Source: Chitinophagales bacterium (lineage in GTDB: Bacteria > Bacteroidota > Bacteroidia > Chitinophagales > Saprospiraceae). Taken from it: a stretch of 64,000 nt of DNA. Below, piece by piece: positions 54,682-63,964 of the stretch (positions within the stretch are counted from its first letter, which is position 1; each line of letters starts with the position of its first letter). Both the position numbers and the translations under genes were made by a program. The stretch lies in assembly GCA_013298845.1 (NCBI GenBank), contig JAAFJN010000006.1:62001-126000 (forward strand), read 5' to 3'. A model generated the notes under the pieces. The model did not search any database, was not told the origin of the DNA, and was given only the letters and a program-made list of their open reading frames with translations.

Positions 54682-55257
54682 ATGGATAGCATCACCCATT
54701 TTTCTCAATTTGTACAACGCTTTGTACAACCCACGCCGGAACAAATGACCACCTTTTTGGCCAAAACACAGGCGCATGTGGTGCCTAAGAATGAGATTTT
54801 GGTACGGGCCGGGGGCGAATGCGACCGCGTTTATTTCGTGCACCAGGGCATTTTGCGCCATTATTTGGTCAACAAAGGCCAGGAGGGCACCGTGTGGTTT
54901 TCTTTCCCGGGCGATTTACTCACCGAAGTACACAGTTTTATTTTTCGAAGCCCGGCAGTACACAATATCATTGCCGTTACCGATTGCACGTTACAATCCA
55001 TGACCTACGACGATTTGCAACATTTTTACGATACCGAAAAAGTGTGGGAGCGTTTTGGCCGATTAACCACGGCTTTATACTTATTAAAACAAATGCAACG
55101 CAGCACTGATTTACTGTTTAAAACCGGCAAAGAAAAATACGATGCTTTTGTCCAAAACCACCCCGAAGCCCTGCAACACATTCCTTTGCACCAAATCGCC
55201 GACTTTATCGGGGTGCAGTTTGAAACCCTGAGCCGTATTCGCAACCGCCGAAATTGA
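54682..55257 (+). CDS. Crp/Fnr family transcriptional regulator
   Basis: A 191-residue regulator. The N-terminal cyclic-nucleotide-binding-type domain (about 30-120; VPKNEILVRAGGECDRVYFVH, YLVNKGQEGTVWFSF) is followed by a dimerisation helix and a short C-terminal helix-turn-helix (IADFIGVQFETLSRI). The compact HTH at the very end, without a winged extension, is normal for the Bacteroidota group of this family. The bound ligand is unknown. The frame opens with a GTG at 54661, but ATG at 54682 gives the usual N-terminus. Confidence 0.9.
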   Translation: MDSITHFSQFVQRFVQPTPEQMTTFLAKTQAHVVPKNEILVRAGGECDRVYFVHQGILRHYLVNKGQEGTVWFSFPGDLLTEVHSFIFRSPAVHNIIAVTDCTLQSMTYDDLQHFYDTEKVWERFGRLTTALYLLKQMQRSTDLLFKTGKEKYDAFVQNHPEALQHIPLHQIADFIGVQFETLSRIRNRRN

Positions 55258-55326
55258 CTTTTATCAATTGTTTTATTGGGGGCAATGCCCGGAAATTTGC
55301 GGTAGTTTTTAACCCATAAGCAATAC

Positions 55327-57759
55327 ATGATGTTACCCAATCCGATGCGTTTTGCGCTGGCGTTTATCGCCGCCATTTTTCTTATTCAAACCGCTTGTTT
55401 ACCACCCGCCCCGCCTTATCCTCACCGTGACCCGGCCGATGTTGTCGCCGATGCGCTCGAATGGAGTGGCGATTTCGAGGCGTACATTCAACAATGGTCG
55501 CAAGGCACCGTGCCATCGGCCATTCCCGACCAGTTGATTCCAAAAGGTATTGGCGATTCCCAAAATTTTTATTTAAAAGACCCCGAACAGGTAACGCCTC
55601 AGGAAACGTGGGCCGTGCGGTACGCCAAACCCATTAATAAAGATTCGTTGTACGCCGGTATCCCCGATCCCCGCGTGACTTATTTGTATTTGGGGACGGC
55701 TTTGGCCCCTTTTGGCAGTAAATTAATCCTTGAAGGGGAGTTTCCGCATTGTCGCTTTTTTTCCATTCAGGCCACCCCGCCGTTGAATGGCAAAGAGTAT
55801 TACGCCCAAAGGCAGTTTGGTACCGCCGAAGTATCGCTGGTGGATGCCGATATTGAACCGCTGCCGGGGCATACCAATCCGTTTCGGGTAGGAGCCGACC
55901 GCACCGCTCCTTTGCGCAAATACCGCGTAGAACTTGAACTGACAACGGGCGATCCTACCGCTTTGAACGAAGGTGCCCACGACTATCCGTATCGCAAAAA
56001 CAACAATGTGCGACAGGCGGCCATGCTTACCTGCCAAGGCCCACTGGGCTTTAAAACCGTGGTTGGTACGCCGCTGGCCAATCCCGGCGAGTGGGATTTG
56101 GGCGCGCTTTGGTTGCGGATATACGCTCCCGACGACAATAAAGGCCCATTGGGGGGCGTACCCATGCCCAAAGTGTGGTACGAATTGCCCGATGGAACCC
56201 AATATTTCGTCGGATCCGACTTTTCAACCTTGGTGGCGCGGGCCAATAAAACCGCTCCCAACCGTATCACCGCCCCGGCCAACGATGCCTCCGTAAATCC
56301 ACAAACCGGCTGGTTTAAATCGTGGGGCATTACGCGCAGTATGCTCAATGGCGTGTGCCAGGTCAATGGCTGGAGCCGCCCCGACAGCAGCGTACGCGTG
56401 AATGAAATTGACCTCGGCTGGACGGGACGCGGGGAGTTTCAGGCCCCACCGGGCAACATTGAACCCCATGCTACTACCAATAATTACGCCTCTTATTTGG
56501 GACGCAGTATGACCGTGCCGCCCGGTATGGTGGCGGTTTTGACCGGCAAACTGCCCACTTTTCCGCCTACCCGCGAAGGGCAGCCCGTGATGCAGGCCGC
56601 CCAGATGCGTTATTGGAGTATCGTAGGGATTGACGCCGATGCATTGTCGCCCCTGCCCGCCACTACGTTACACGCCATTAGCGACGACGAAGTGGTGCTG
56701 GACGGCCAGCGCAACTACGTCATTGCCTATTCCCGCCCCGAAGACCGCCCCGCCAATGCCTCGGCCAACAACGGCGTTTCGTGGGTGAACTGGGGTACCC
56801 AATCTACCCACGGCCTGCTGATGCGTTGGGTGTGCGTAGCCCCCGACTGGGTTTTCCCGTTTGCGCCCCAGGAACACAATCTCTCGTGGGCCAAGTCCGA
56901 TTGGTCGGGATCGCAATACGACAGTACTTTAATTGGGGTGAATTGGCGCAATGGGTTTATGCAATGTTATTTGCCCAAAATCCATTACCTCACCAAAGCC
57001 GAATTTGAAGCCTTGGGCGACGACCTCGATGCCGAAAAGATTCCGGTTTGGGTGGATGCTTCCTTTACAGTCGGCCCGTCGGAGGGTTTATTGGGAACGG
57101 TAACGGCCTCGTCGGTGCTGGATAATTCACCCGCCAACGCCGCCGCCAACGCCAACGACGGGAATGTAAATACCGCCTGGTCGAGTGCTTTTGGGGCGCA
57201 AAACGCCGGTATTACCTTGGATTTAGGGAGTTCTAAAGTGATTTCGGCGGTAAAACTGCATTGGGACTGGGTGTTTTTTGCCAAAAATTACACTGTGGAC
57301 ATTTCCGATGACCAAAATACCTGGACCACCATTGCCACGGCCACCGGCGAAAACGGCCAATTGGATATTTACAAAAATTTTCCACCGCTAAAAGCCCGGT
57401 TTGTACGCCTAAACCTGAGTTTGTACAACGCCGGGTGGTATCGCCTGGCAGAGTTTGAAGTATTCACCAACGACTGCAACTGCGATGCACCCGCCAGCCA
57501 GGCCACTGCCCTGCCACGGTCATTACAAGGGCGTGTTTTTCCCAATCCGGCCAGCGAACGGGTGTTTTACACCGCCAAAACCACCAGTTTGGTGGACGTG
57601 GCTTTGTTCGATGCGCAGGGTGCGCGCCGTATTGAGAGCGGCGGACAGCCATCCAGCGGGTCCATTCCGGTGCATCATCTTCCACCGGGGATGTATTGGT
57701 TGACCATAACGGATGATCGGGGGCGCGGGTTTACGCGGCCATTGGTGGTGTATCGGTGA
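55327..57759 (+). CDS. Secreted discoidin-domain protein with T9SS sorting tail
   Basis: An 810-residue exported protein with an N-terminal hydrophobic signal ending near QTAC, a possible lipobox. About 550 residues of unrecognised beta-rich sequence are followed by an F5/8 type C (discoidin) carbohydrate-binding domain at about 588-714 (AWSSAFGAQNAGITLDLGSS, YTVDISDDQNTWTTI, RFVRLNLSLYNAGWYRLAEF) and a T9SS type A tail at about 740-810 (GRVFPNPASERVFYTAKTTS ... PPGMYWLTI). The large N-terminal part has the segment ARNYVIAYSRPED-like strands and no catalytic motif I can name. Probable cell-surface binding or degradation factor. Confidence 0.8.
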   Translation: MMLPNPMRFALAFIAAIFLIQTACLPPAPPYPHRDPADVVADALEWSGDFEAYIQQWSQGTVPSAIPDQLIPKGIGDSQNFYLKDPEQVTPQETWAVRYAKPINKDSLYAGIPDPRVTYLYLGTALAPFGSKLILEGEFPHCRFFSIQATPPLNGKEYYAQRQFGTAEVSLVDADIEPLPGHTNPFRVGADRTAPLRKYRVELELTTGDPTALNEGAHDYPYRKNNNVRQAAMLTCQGPLGFKTVVGTPLANPGEWDLGALWLRIYAPDDNKGPLGGVPMPKVWYELPDGTQYFVGSDFSTLVARANKTAPNRITAPANDASVNPQTGWFKSWGITRSMLNGVCQVNGWSRPDSSVRVNEIDLGWTGRGEFQAPPGNIEPHATTNNYASYLGRSMTVPPGMVAVLTGKLPTFPPTREGQPVMQAAQMRYWSIVGIDADALSPLPATTLHAISDDEVVLDGQRNYVIAYSRPEDRPANASANNGVSWVNWGTQSTHGLLMRWVCVAPDWVFPFAPQEHNLSWAKSDWSGSQYDSTLIGVNWRNGFMQCYLPKIHYLTKAEFEALGDDLDAEKIPVWVDASFTVGPSEGLLGTVTASSVLDNSPANAAANANDGNVNTAWSSAFGAQNAGITLDLGSSKVISAVKLHWDWVFFAKNYTVDISDDQNTWTTIATATGENGQLDIYKNFPPLKARFVRLNLSLYNAGWYRLAEFEVFTNDCNCDAPASQATALPRSLQGRVFPNPASERVFYTAKTTSLVDVALFDAQGARRIESGGQPSSGSIPVHHLPPGMYWLTITDDRGRGFTRPLVVYR

Positions 57760-57792
57760 GCGGACTTGATGGAATACCCTGTTCCCAAAATA

Positions 57793-58039
57793 GAACACCG
57801 AACAATTGAACATCGAACACCGAACAATCGAACACCGAATGTCGAAGTAGTGTTGAGTTGAATAAGGTTAACATATGCCATAGAGCGCGATGTGGCATTA
57901 TCACGCGTTTAAGCGGCGATTGCCTAAATTACACTTGATAAATTAGCGGTAATGATTGAATGCGGCGAGGCTATCTCATCAATGGCTACTTCGGTGTTCG
58001 ATATTCGGCGTTCGGTGTTCGATGTTCAATTGTTCAACA
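57793..58039. repeat. Foldback array of GAACACCGAA words around a 140-bp core (copy B)
   Basis: Left arm 57793-57846 (GAACACCGAACAATTGAACATCG words) and right arm 57990-58039 (TTCGGTGTTCGATATTCGGCG words) enclose a core of about 140 bp. The reverse complement of this core aligns in pieces with that of copy A at 9.1 kb: TGATGAGATAGCCTC against TGATGAGACAGCCTC, GCCGCTTAAACGCG against GTCGCTTACGCG, GATAATG, and TTATTCAACT against TTGTTCAATT near the end. No gene is supported in 57760-58124. Confidence 0.7.
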
Positions 58040-58098
58040 TTCTCTGCCAAAACCCGCCAATAACTCGTTTTTTAAACCGTACATTTCGCCTTAAAAGT

Positions 58099-58106
58099 TA
58101 CATTTG
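58099..58106 (+). promoter_or_regulatory. -7 box of the amidohydrolase-like gene
   Basis: TACATTTG, a full match, 18 bases before the ATG at 58125, just outside the repeat array. It excludes the in-frame TTG at 58104, which lies inside the box. Confidence 0.6.
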
Positions 58107-58124
58107 CACTTAAATCCGTTTTTT

Positions 58125-59417
58125 ATGACAAAATTTCGCCTCTTTTTGGCCGCCCTGTTCGCGCCTTGTTTTTTATTGGCTCAATCACCCGTTCCCGCTC
58201 CCGCCCAAAAAGGAGCCGTGCTTATCCTCGGTGCTACTGCCCACGTGGGCAACGGAACGGTCATCAACAATAGCGCCATTGCTTTTGATAAAGGTAAAAT
58301 TACCCTCATTACCGACGCTTCTACCGTGCGGCTCGACCGCAACCAATACGCCCAAATTTACGATGCCGCCGGAAAACACGTGTATCCGGGGTTTATTGCC
58401 GCCAATTCGCAACTGGGACTGGTCGAAGTGGCCGCCGTGCGCGCTACCACCGACCAAGCCGAAATTGGGGAAATTAACCCCAATGCCCGCGCCATTATCG
58501 CCTACAACACCGATTCGGAGGTGACGCCGACCGTGCGGTCCAACGGCGTGTTGCTGGCCCAGGTGGCTCCCATTGGCGGTGTATTGTCCGGCTCGTCGTC
58601 GGCGGTGCAACTCGATGCCTGGAACTGGGAAGATGCCGCCATCAACACCGATGAGGGTATGCACCTCAACTGGCCCGTTCAACGCACGGGCGGCGGTTTT
58701 GGCGGCGACGCGGACGCGCGCGGCGGCGGCGACCGTTACCAAAAAGAAGTGGATGCCATTGAGCAGTTTTTTAAAGAAGCCAAAGCCTACGCGCAATTGG
58801 CCCAACCCGATACCAAAAACCTGCGTTTAGAGGCCATGAAACCCCTTTTTAACGGCAAACAACGCTTGTATGTGCACGCCAATTTGGCCAAAAACATCCG
58901 CGCAGCGGTGGAATTTGGTAAAACATTTGGCCTGAAAATCGCCATCGTGGGCGGCGACGATGCCTGGCAGGAAACCAAATTGCTGAAGGAAAATAACGTG
59001 CCGGTGATTTTGGGCCGCACCCAACGCCTCCCGGCCCGCGACGATGAAGACGTGGATATGCCGTACAAGTCGGCCAAGTTCCTCCACGAGGCGGGTGTTT
59101 CGTTTTCGTTCTCCGACGACGGCGGCTGGAAACAACGCAACCTTTCTTTCGAGGCCGGACAAGCCGTGGGACAAGGGCTTCCCTACGAGGCCGCCGTGAG
59201 CGCCATTACCCTCAATACCGCCAAAGTACTCGGCATTGATGCCCAATACGGTTCCCTCGAAGTGAACAAATCGGCTACCCTTTTTATCAGCGAAGGCGAT
59301 GCCCTCGATATGCGCACCAATGCGGTCATCGCGGCCTTTATTGATGGTCGTTCGATTGATCTCGACAACAAACAAAAGAAACTGTACCGCAAATATTCGG
59401 AGAAATACAAGGAGTAA
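58125..59417 (+). CDS. Secreted amidohydrolase-like protein lacking canonical metal ligands
   Basis: A 430-residue secreted protein (signal peptide MTKFRLFLAALFAPCFLLAQ). It has the amidohydrolase-superfamily layout: a split beta-sandwich (TAHVGNGTVINNSAIAFDKG, and LNTAKVLGIDAQYGSLEVNKSATL at the far end) around a barrel. The usual HxH metal motif after PGFI is replaced by ANSQLGL, and I see no His at the strand 5/6 positions; an Asp-like residue remains in FSFSDDG. The same replacement is typical of a Bacteroidota subgroup, so it is probably not damage here. It may have lost hydrolase activity or use another metal-free chemistry. Confidence 0.75.
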   Translation: MTKFRLFLAALFAPCFLLAQSPVPAPAQKGAVLILGATAHVGNGTVINNSAIAFDKGKITLITDASTVRLDRNQYAQIYDAAGKHVYPGFIAANSQLGLVEVAAVRATTDQAEIGEINPNARAIIAYNTDSEVTPTVRSNGVLLAQVAPIGGVLSGSSSAVQLDAWNWEDAAINTDEGMHLNWPVQRTGGGFGGDADARGGGDRYQKEVDAIEQFFKEAKAYAQLAQPDTKNLRLEAMKPLFNGKQRLYVHANLAKNIRAAVEFGKTFGLKIAIVGGDDAWQETKLLKENNVPVILGRTQRLPARDDEDVDMPYKSAKFLHEAGVSFSFSDDGGWKQRNLSFEAGQAVGQGLPYEAAVSAITLNTAKVLGIDAQYGSLEVNKSATLFISEGDALDMRTNAVIAAFIDGRSIDLDNKQKKLYRKYSEKYKE

Positions 59418-59470
59418 ATCCAATAAACAACGCTAAATATATTCACTTTAACACACATACACATTTACGC

Positions 59471-62056
59471 ATGACTACTACTCTTAAACGCTTTCGGCCC
59501 TTTTTGCTGCTTTTGGTGGCAGTTTTTGGGACGTTATCTTCCCGGGCGCAACTGCTCATCAATGAAATGTCGGCGGCTAATTTGACCCACCTCACCGACG
59601 CATTTGATAAACACGAAGACTGGGTTGAAATTTATAACCCTACCGCTACGGATGTTTCTTTGCAGGGTTGGTACCTGAGTGACCGCAAAAACAACCCCAC
59701 CAAATACCAGATTGACGGTGCCGTCACCGTGCCCGCCGGTGGTTTTATTGTGGCCTATTGTTCCGGGCGCGGCAAAGTTGTGGACGGAATCATTCACACG
59801 TCTTTTAAAATCAGCCAAACCAGAAATACAGCGGAGGAAATGACGCTTGCTAACCCGCAAGGGCTGATTGTGGATTCTAAAAAAGTAAAAACCGTTCACC
59901 GCGACCACGCTTACGGCCGTAAAATCGACGGCGACGGCGATTGGGGCGTTACTACCCAACCATCGCCCGGAGCCAGCAATAACCCTTCCAAATACTACGA
60001 AGATTACGCCAAACACCCCGTTATGGACTCCATAGCGGGCTTTTACGGCGGGCCAATTACCGTAAAGATGTCCATTCTGGATACCACCGCCGTGATTCGT
60101 TACACCACTACCGGCGACGAACCCACCGCCACTTCACCGAAGTACACCAACCCGGTGAACATAACGAGCACCAAAGTCCTCAAGGCCATAACATTCCCCA
60201 CGGATACCACTTTGTTGCCCAGTATTGTGGAGTTTAACACCTATTTTATCAATGAAAACCTGACGTTTACCATGCCGGTGTTTTCTATTTCGGGGACGCA
60301 ATTGTTGGCTTTGGCCAATGGTAACCAAAACTTACGCCCTTACGGTGCGTTGGAGGTGTTTGGAACCAATAAAGATCGGGTAGCGCGGGTAACGGGTGAA
60401 CTCAACAGCCACGGGCAGGATTCGTGGGTCAATGACCAACGCAGCCTCGACTGGATCAGTCGCGACGAAATGGGCATTAATGCGGCCATTAACGAGGCAT
60501 TGTTCCCCAAATTCACCGAACGCGACGAATTCCAACGCATGATGTTCCGCGCCGCCGGTGACGATAACTACCCCGGTGGCTCCGACTGGACCGGCCCGAA
60601 CGGCCAACCCCTCGCCGCCCACATGCGCGACGCTTATACCCAAAACTTAGCCAAAAGAGACGGACTGCACCTCGATACCCGGACCGGCGAAAAAGCCATC
60701 CTGTTCCTCAATGGCCGCTACTGGGGCGTGTACGATATCCGCGAAGCACCCGATGACCACGATTACACCGAATTTAACTATAATCAGGGCAAATTTGACC
60801 TCGATTATCTCGCATCGTGGGGCGGTACCTGGGCCGAATACGCTTCTACTTCGGAAGAAGAAGTAAAAGCCGAATGGAACAACCTCGTGGATTATATCAT
60901 GACCAATGACATGTCCGATCAGGCGAAATTTGAAGTGGTAAAAGAACAATTGGACCACAAAAGCCTCGTGGATTATATGTTGGTGAACTCTTTTGCCAAT
61001 GCTTCCGACTGGCTCAACTACAATACCAGTTGGTGGCGTGGTATGAACCCCGAAGGCGGTCACCGCAAATGGGGGTATATCCTCTGGGATTTGGATGCCA
61101 CGTACGCTTATTATATCAATTACACGGGTATTTTGGACACCAGCGCTACCGCGCCGCCGTGTAACGTGGAACTGATTGACCTCACCGATTGGGCACAATG
61201 GGACCCTTATCCCCAGCAACACCTCGATATTTTGAAAAAAATGCAGGATAATGCCGAGTTCCGCCAGTATTGGGTAACCCGTCAGGCCGATTTGAGCAAA
61301 TCTACTTTTGGGTGCGAAAACATGCTTTCTTATTTTGACGAAGTATTGGCCTCCATTGACGGCGAAATGCCGCGCCATATCCAGAAATGGGGTGGTTCGT
61401 ATGCCCAATGGCGGGGCAACGTGGCCCGTTTCCGCGACTTTGTTGAGCGTCGTTGCGCGTATTTCTCCACGGGTTTGCCCGAGTGTTATAACCTTTCCGG
61501 GCCGTTTAATACCGTTTTGATGGTTGATCCGCCGCTGTCGGGCAGCATTCAGGCGAATACCCTAACGTACAAAAACTTCCCGACGGAAACGCCGTTTTTT
61601 GGCGATATTGATTTGTTGCTCAACGCAATTCCGGCGGGCAACAACACATTTGACCATTGGGAAATTAAAAAACACAGCGTTGCCGATTCGTCATTGGCCA
61701 ATATTTCCATTTTTATGACGCAAGCGGATACCATTATCGCCCATTTTAAAGGCACGGCGGTAGATGTACAACAACCCGTTGTGCCTCAACCCGATGTGTT
61801 GGTGTTTCCAACGGTGGTAAAAGACGGCTTTTCGGTGGATTTCACTTTGCCCGAAAAAGCGCGGGTGTCCATTCGTATGGTGGATGTAGCGGGTAAAACC
61901 GTGCAGGAAATTATGCAACCGGGTTTAAGCGAAATCAGCGGGAACCAACGCATTTTTGTCCACACCAAAGACCTCGCGTCGGGGACGTATTTCCTCCAGT
62001 TTACCACCGACAAAGGTTATTCAGAAACCACTAAGATGGTGGTAATGAAACCGTAA
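59471..62056 (+). CDS. CotH-kinase-like secreted protein with lamin-tail domain and T9SS sorting tail
   Basis: An 861-residue exported protein (signal peptide ends near LSSRAQ). Domains: lamin-tail (LTD) at about 26-150 (INEMSAANLTHLTDAF, DWVEIYNPTATDVSLQGWYL); a chitobiase-like C-terminal beta-domain at about 185-265 (IRYTTTGDEPTATSPKYTNP); and a CotH domain at about 280-660 with EFQRMMFRAAGDDNY, LFLNGRYWGVYDIREAPDD and KWGYILWDLDATYAYY. A T9SS tail starts at about 780. CotH proteins are atypical protein kinases in spore formers and plant/fungal systems; in Bacteroidota their substrate is unknown. Overlaps the convergent glycosyltransferase gene by 26 bases. Confidence 0.88.
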   Translation: MTTTLKRFRPFLLLLVAVFGTLSSRAQLLINEMSAANLTHLTDAFDKHEDWVEIYNPTATDVSLQGWYLSDRKNNPTKYQIDGAVTVPAGGFIVAYCSGRGKVVDGIIHTSFKISQTRNTAEEMTLANPQGLIVDSKKVKTVHRDHAYGRKIDGDGDWGVTTQPSPGASNNPSKYYEDYAKHPVMDSIAGFYGGPITVKMSILDTTAVIRYTTTGDEPTATSPKYTNPVNITSTKVLKAITFPTDTTLLPSIVEFNTYFINENLTFTMPVFSISGTQLLALANGNQNLRPYGALEVFGTNKDRVARVTGELNSHGQDSWVNDQRSLDWISRDEMGINAAINEALFPKFTERDEFQRMMFRAAGDDNYPGGSDWTGPNGQPLAAHMRDAYTQNLAKRDGLHLDTRTGEKAILFLNGRYWGVYDIREAPDDHDYTEFNYNQGKFDLDYLASWGGTWAEYASTSEEEVKAEWNNLVDYIMTNDMSDQAKFEVVKEQLDHKSLVDYMLVNSFANASDWLNYNTSWWRGMNPEGGHRKWGYILWDLDATYAYYINYTGILDTSATAPPCNVELIDLTDWAQWDPYPQQHLDILKKMQDNAEFRQYWVTRQADLSKSTFGCENMLSYFDEVLASIDGEMPRHIQKWGGSYAQWRGNVARFRDFVERRCAYFSTGLPECYNLSGPFNTVLMVDPPLSGSIQANTLTYKNFPTETPFFGDIDLLLNAIPAGNNTFDHWEIKKHSVADSSLANISIFMTQADTIIAHFKGTAVDVQQPVVPQPDVLVFPTVVKDGFSVDFTLPEKARVSIRMVDVAGKTVQEIMQPGLSEISGNQRIFVHTKDLASGTYFLQFTTDKGYSETTKMVVMKP

Positions 62057-63740
62057 TATCGTACACCAGAATAGATGTACCCACTTTCCGAACAGGTTGC
62101 AGCGCATTTAACCAGGGGTAAAGCCCTTCAGGATGCACGCTGCTCCTGTTCAGAAAGCGGTGCACCGACAAATAAATCAAGTGCCGCCCGGCCCCCAATG
62201 CTTCCCGACTGGCCGGAATCGGCGCCAACTCAATGCCCAGGCTGGCCGGTTTTACCACCCCGAAACAATCGCCCCAGAACCCCGTAATTTGGCCCGTTGC
62301 GGCTTGTTCCTGTTGGTCTTTTTTCAAAAATAATAAATCTTGTCCCCAGTCAATATTCGAGTCCGCGAGGTAAAAGCGGCTGCGCGACAGTTCGTTAAAA
62401 TACGATAAATGGTGCGGCCAAACGGACAAAGAACTCGCCGCGTGCAGCACCAATGCCCCAAAAACAACGGGTTTGATCCACTTGTACGGCAACGTCACCA
62501 AATACCCGATGCCAATGGCCAAAAAGGCGTACACCGGTAAAATATAGCGGTGCCCAATGTTGATGGTGCCCAGCGAACAGGCCAAAAACAACAATACCGG
62601 CGCAACCATCAGGCAAAGGGCCATGATCGAAACGGGCTGGCCGTTGCGGCGTTCGCGGCGGCGTTGTACCCACAGCGTTATTTTGAGCAAAAGGGTGAGC
62701 GCAATGGTGGCTAACGTGGATTTGTACAAAAAACTCCAGAAAAAATACGTGCGCCAGCCCCGCCGCTGGTATTGGCCGTCTAAATATTGAAAATTTTCTT
62801 TGCGTTCCCACATGTCCTGAAACATGGCGTGGAATACCTGCATCCCGAATCCTTTTAAAAAATCGTAGGCCGGAATTTGTACGGCGAGCATTTTTTCGCG
62901 GGTAGTGCCCAATTTGGCCGCGTATTGGTCCAATTGGGCCTGAATTTTTTCTTTATCGCGTGCTTTTACGATTTGGGTATCTTCCGAAGGGGATTTTAAT
63001 TGAAAACCATACGTGGCAAAAATCATCAGGCCAAAAATGACCGGACTCCACCAAAAGTGTTTTAAGCGAATATTTTGTTGTTTTCTAAAATAAAGAATAC
63101 CAATTATGGCGGCGAAAAAAATGGGCAAAGCCGCAAATTTGCACATAAACGCAACCCCCAAACCCAGGTGTAATAACCAAAAATGACGGCGGTCGGGTTG
63201 CCGGATAAACGCTTCAATACTAAAAGCCGCCAATACATAACTCAACGCAAAACCAATGTCGAGGGTCGCCAATTGCCCGTGGGCCATAAACGATGGTTCA
63301 AACCCCAAAAAAAACAACGCTGCCAAACCCGCCGCAACGCCCAATTTCCGGCGCGTATAACCGTACACCACCAACAGCAGCACCATTGCCAGCCCGATAT
63401 TGACGGCGCGGGCATCGTGCGTGAGTTGTTGCCACGACTGGTTGTTATTGAACAAAAAATGAACGCCGTAATCCTGCCAGCGGTACAGGGCCGTGCTATC
63501 GTTGGGCAGCGGGTCGGCCTGGGTCAACAACTGCGGCACCGACATGATATAACGCAACAAAGGCGGGTGCGTCGCGTCGGTGTAACGTCCCGTGGTGAGG
63601 AAATTATAGCCCGAAGGAATATTGGCCACCTCGTCGTACACCGGCGAAAACTGTTGGCGGGACGTGTACAGGAGGGCAAAAAGCGCCAATACCAAAACGG
63701 CAACCGCTACCGGTGCCAGGATGTTTTTAGGTTGAAGCAT
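62031..63740 (-). CDS. GT39-type integral membrane glycosyltransferase
   Basis: A 569-residue polytopic membrane protein with about 12 hydrophobic segments. The first extracytoplasmic loop carries the acidic EVANIPSGYNF region with a conserved acidic residue near the family's catalytic position, and the second carries SPSEDTQIVKARDKEKIQAQ. The order and the DIGFALSYVLAAFSIEAFI strand resemble dolichyl-phosphate-mannose mannosyltransferase (GT39/PMT_2) proteins, which transfer sugars from polyprenyl-phosphate donors in the periplasm. Substrate is unknown. Frame extends to 63767, but ATG at 63740 (MLQPKNIL) is preferred. Confidence 0.82.
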   Translation of the reverse strand: MLQPKNILAPVAVAVLVLALFALLYTSRQQFSPVYDEVANIPSGYNFLTTGRYTDATHPPLLRYIMSVPQLLTQADPLPNDSTALYRWQDYGVHFLFNNNQSWQQLTHDARAVNIGLAMVLLLVVYGYTRRKLGVAAGLAALFFLGFEPSFMAHGQLATLDIGFALSYVLAAFSIEAFIRQPDRRHFWLLHLGLGVAFMCKFAALPIFFAAIIGILYFRKQQNIRLKHFWWSPVIFGLMIFATYGFQLKSPSEDTQIVKARDKEKIQAQLDQYAAKLGTTREKMLAVQIPAYDFLKGFGMQVFHAMFQDMWERKENFQYLDGQYQRRGWRTYFFWSFLYKSTLATIALTLLLKITLWVQRRRERRNGQPVSIMALCLMVAPVLLFLACSLGTINIGHRYILPVYAFLAIGIGYLVTLPYKWIKPVVFGALVLHAASSLSVWPHHLSYFNELSRSRFYLADSNIDWGQDLLFLKKDQQEQAATGQITGFWGDCFGVVKPASLGIELAPIPASREALGAGRHLIYLSVHRFLNRSSVHPEGLYPWLNALQPVRKVGTSILVYDITVSLPPS

Positions 63741-63815
63741 AGTCCGGCAATGGGATAAGATGAACAATCCAGCGGTGGTTATCGGGGGGGAATGGTGGTG
63801 TTTTGGGGGAATAAC

Positions 63816-63845
63816 AAAAAAAGGCGATACTTTTCAGTACCGCCT
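63816..63845 (-). terminator. Terminator downstream of tRNA-His
   Basis: Stem AGGCGGTAC-type paired with GTATCGCCT (63822-63845, one mismatch), followed on the minus strand by a T run at 63822-63816. It lies 9 bases after the tRNA 3' end. Confidence 0.75.
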
Positions 63846-63853
63846 CCAAAGAA

Positions 63854-63929
63854 GGGAGAGTAATGGGTTTCGAACCCACGGCCTCCAGTGCCACAAACTG
63901 GCGCTCTAACCTGCTGAGCTATACCCTCC
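63854..63929 (-). tRNA. tRNA-His (anticodon GTG)
   Basis: A 76-base cloverleaf on the minus strand. The acceptor stem pairs from G-1 with C73, the identity mark of histidine tRNAs; the first base of the acceptor is the extra G. The D-arm is GCTC/GAGC, the anticodon stem CCAGT/ACTGG with loop TTGTGGC giving anticodon GTG (63892-63894 on the plus strand as CAC), and the T-arm is GTGGG-TTCGAAA-CCCAT. CCA is not encoded. A TATCTTTG -7 box lies 28 bases upstream. Confidence 0.95.
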
Positions 63930-63956
63930 GCGTAATTGCTCTTTAAAAAAGCGTCG

Positions 63957-63964
63957 CAAAGATA
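63957..63964 (-). promoter_or_regulatory. -7 box of tRNA-His
   Basis: CAAAGATA on the plus strand reads TATCTTTG on the minus strand, a full TAnnTTTG match 28 bases upstream of the tRNA. Confidence 0.6.
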
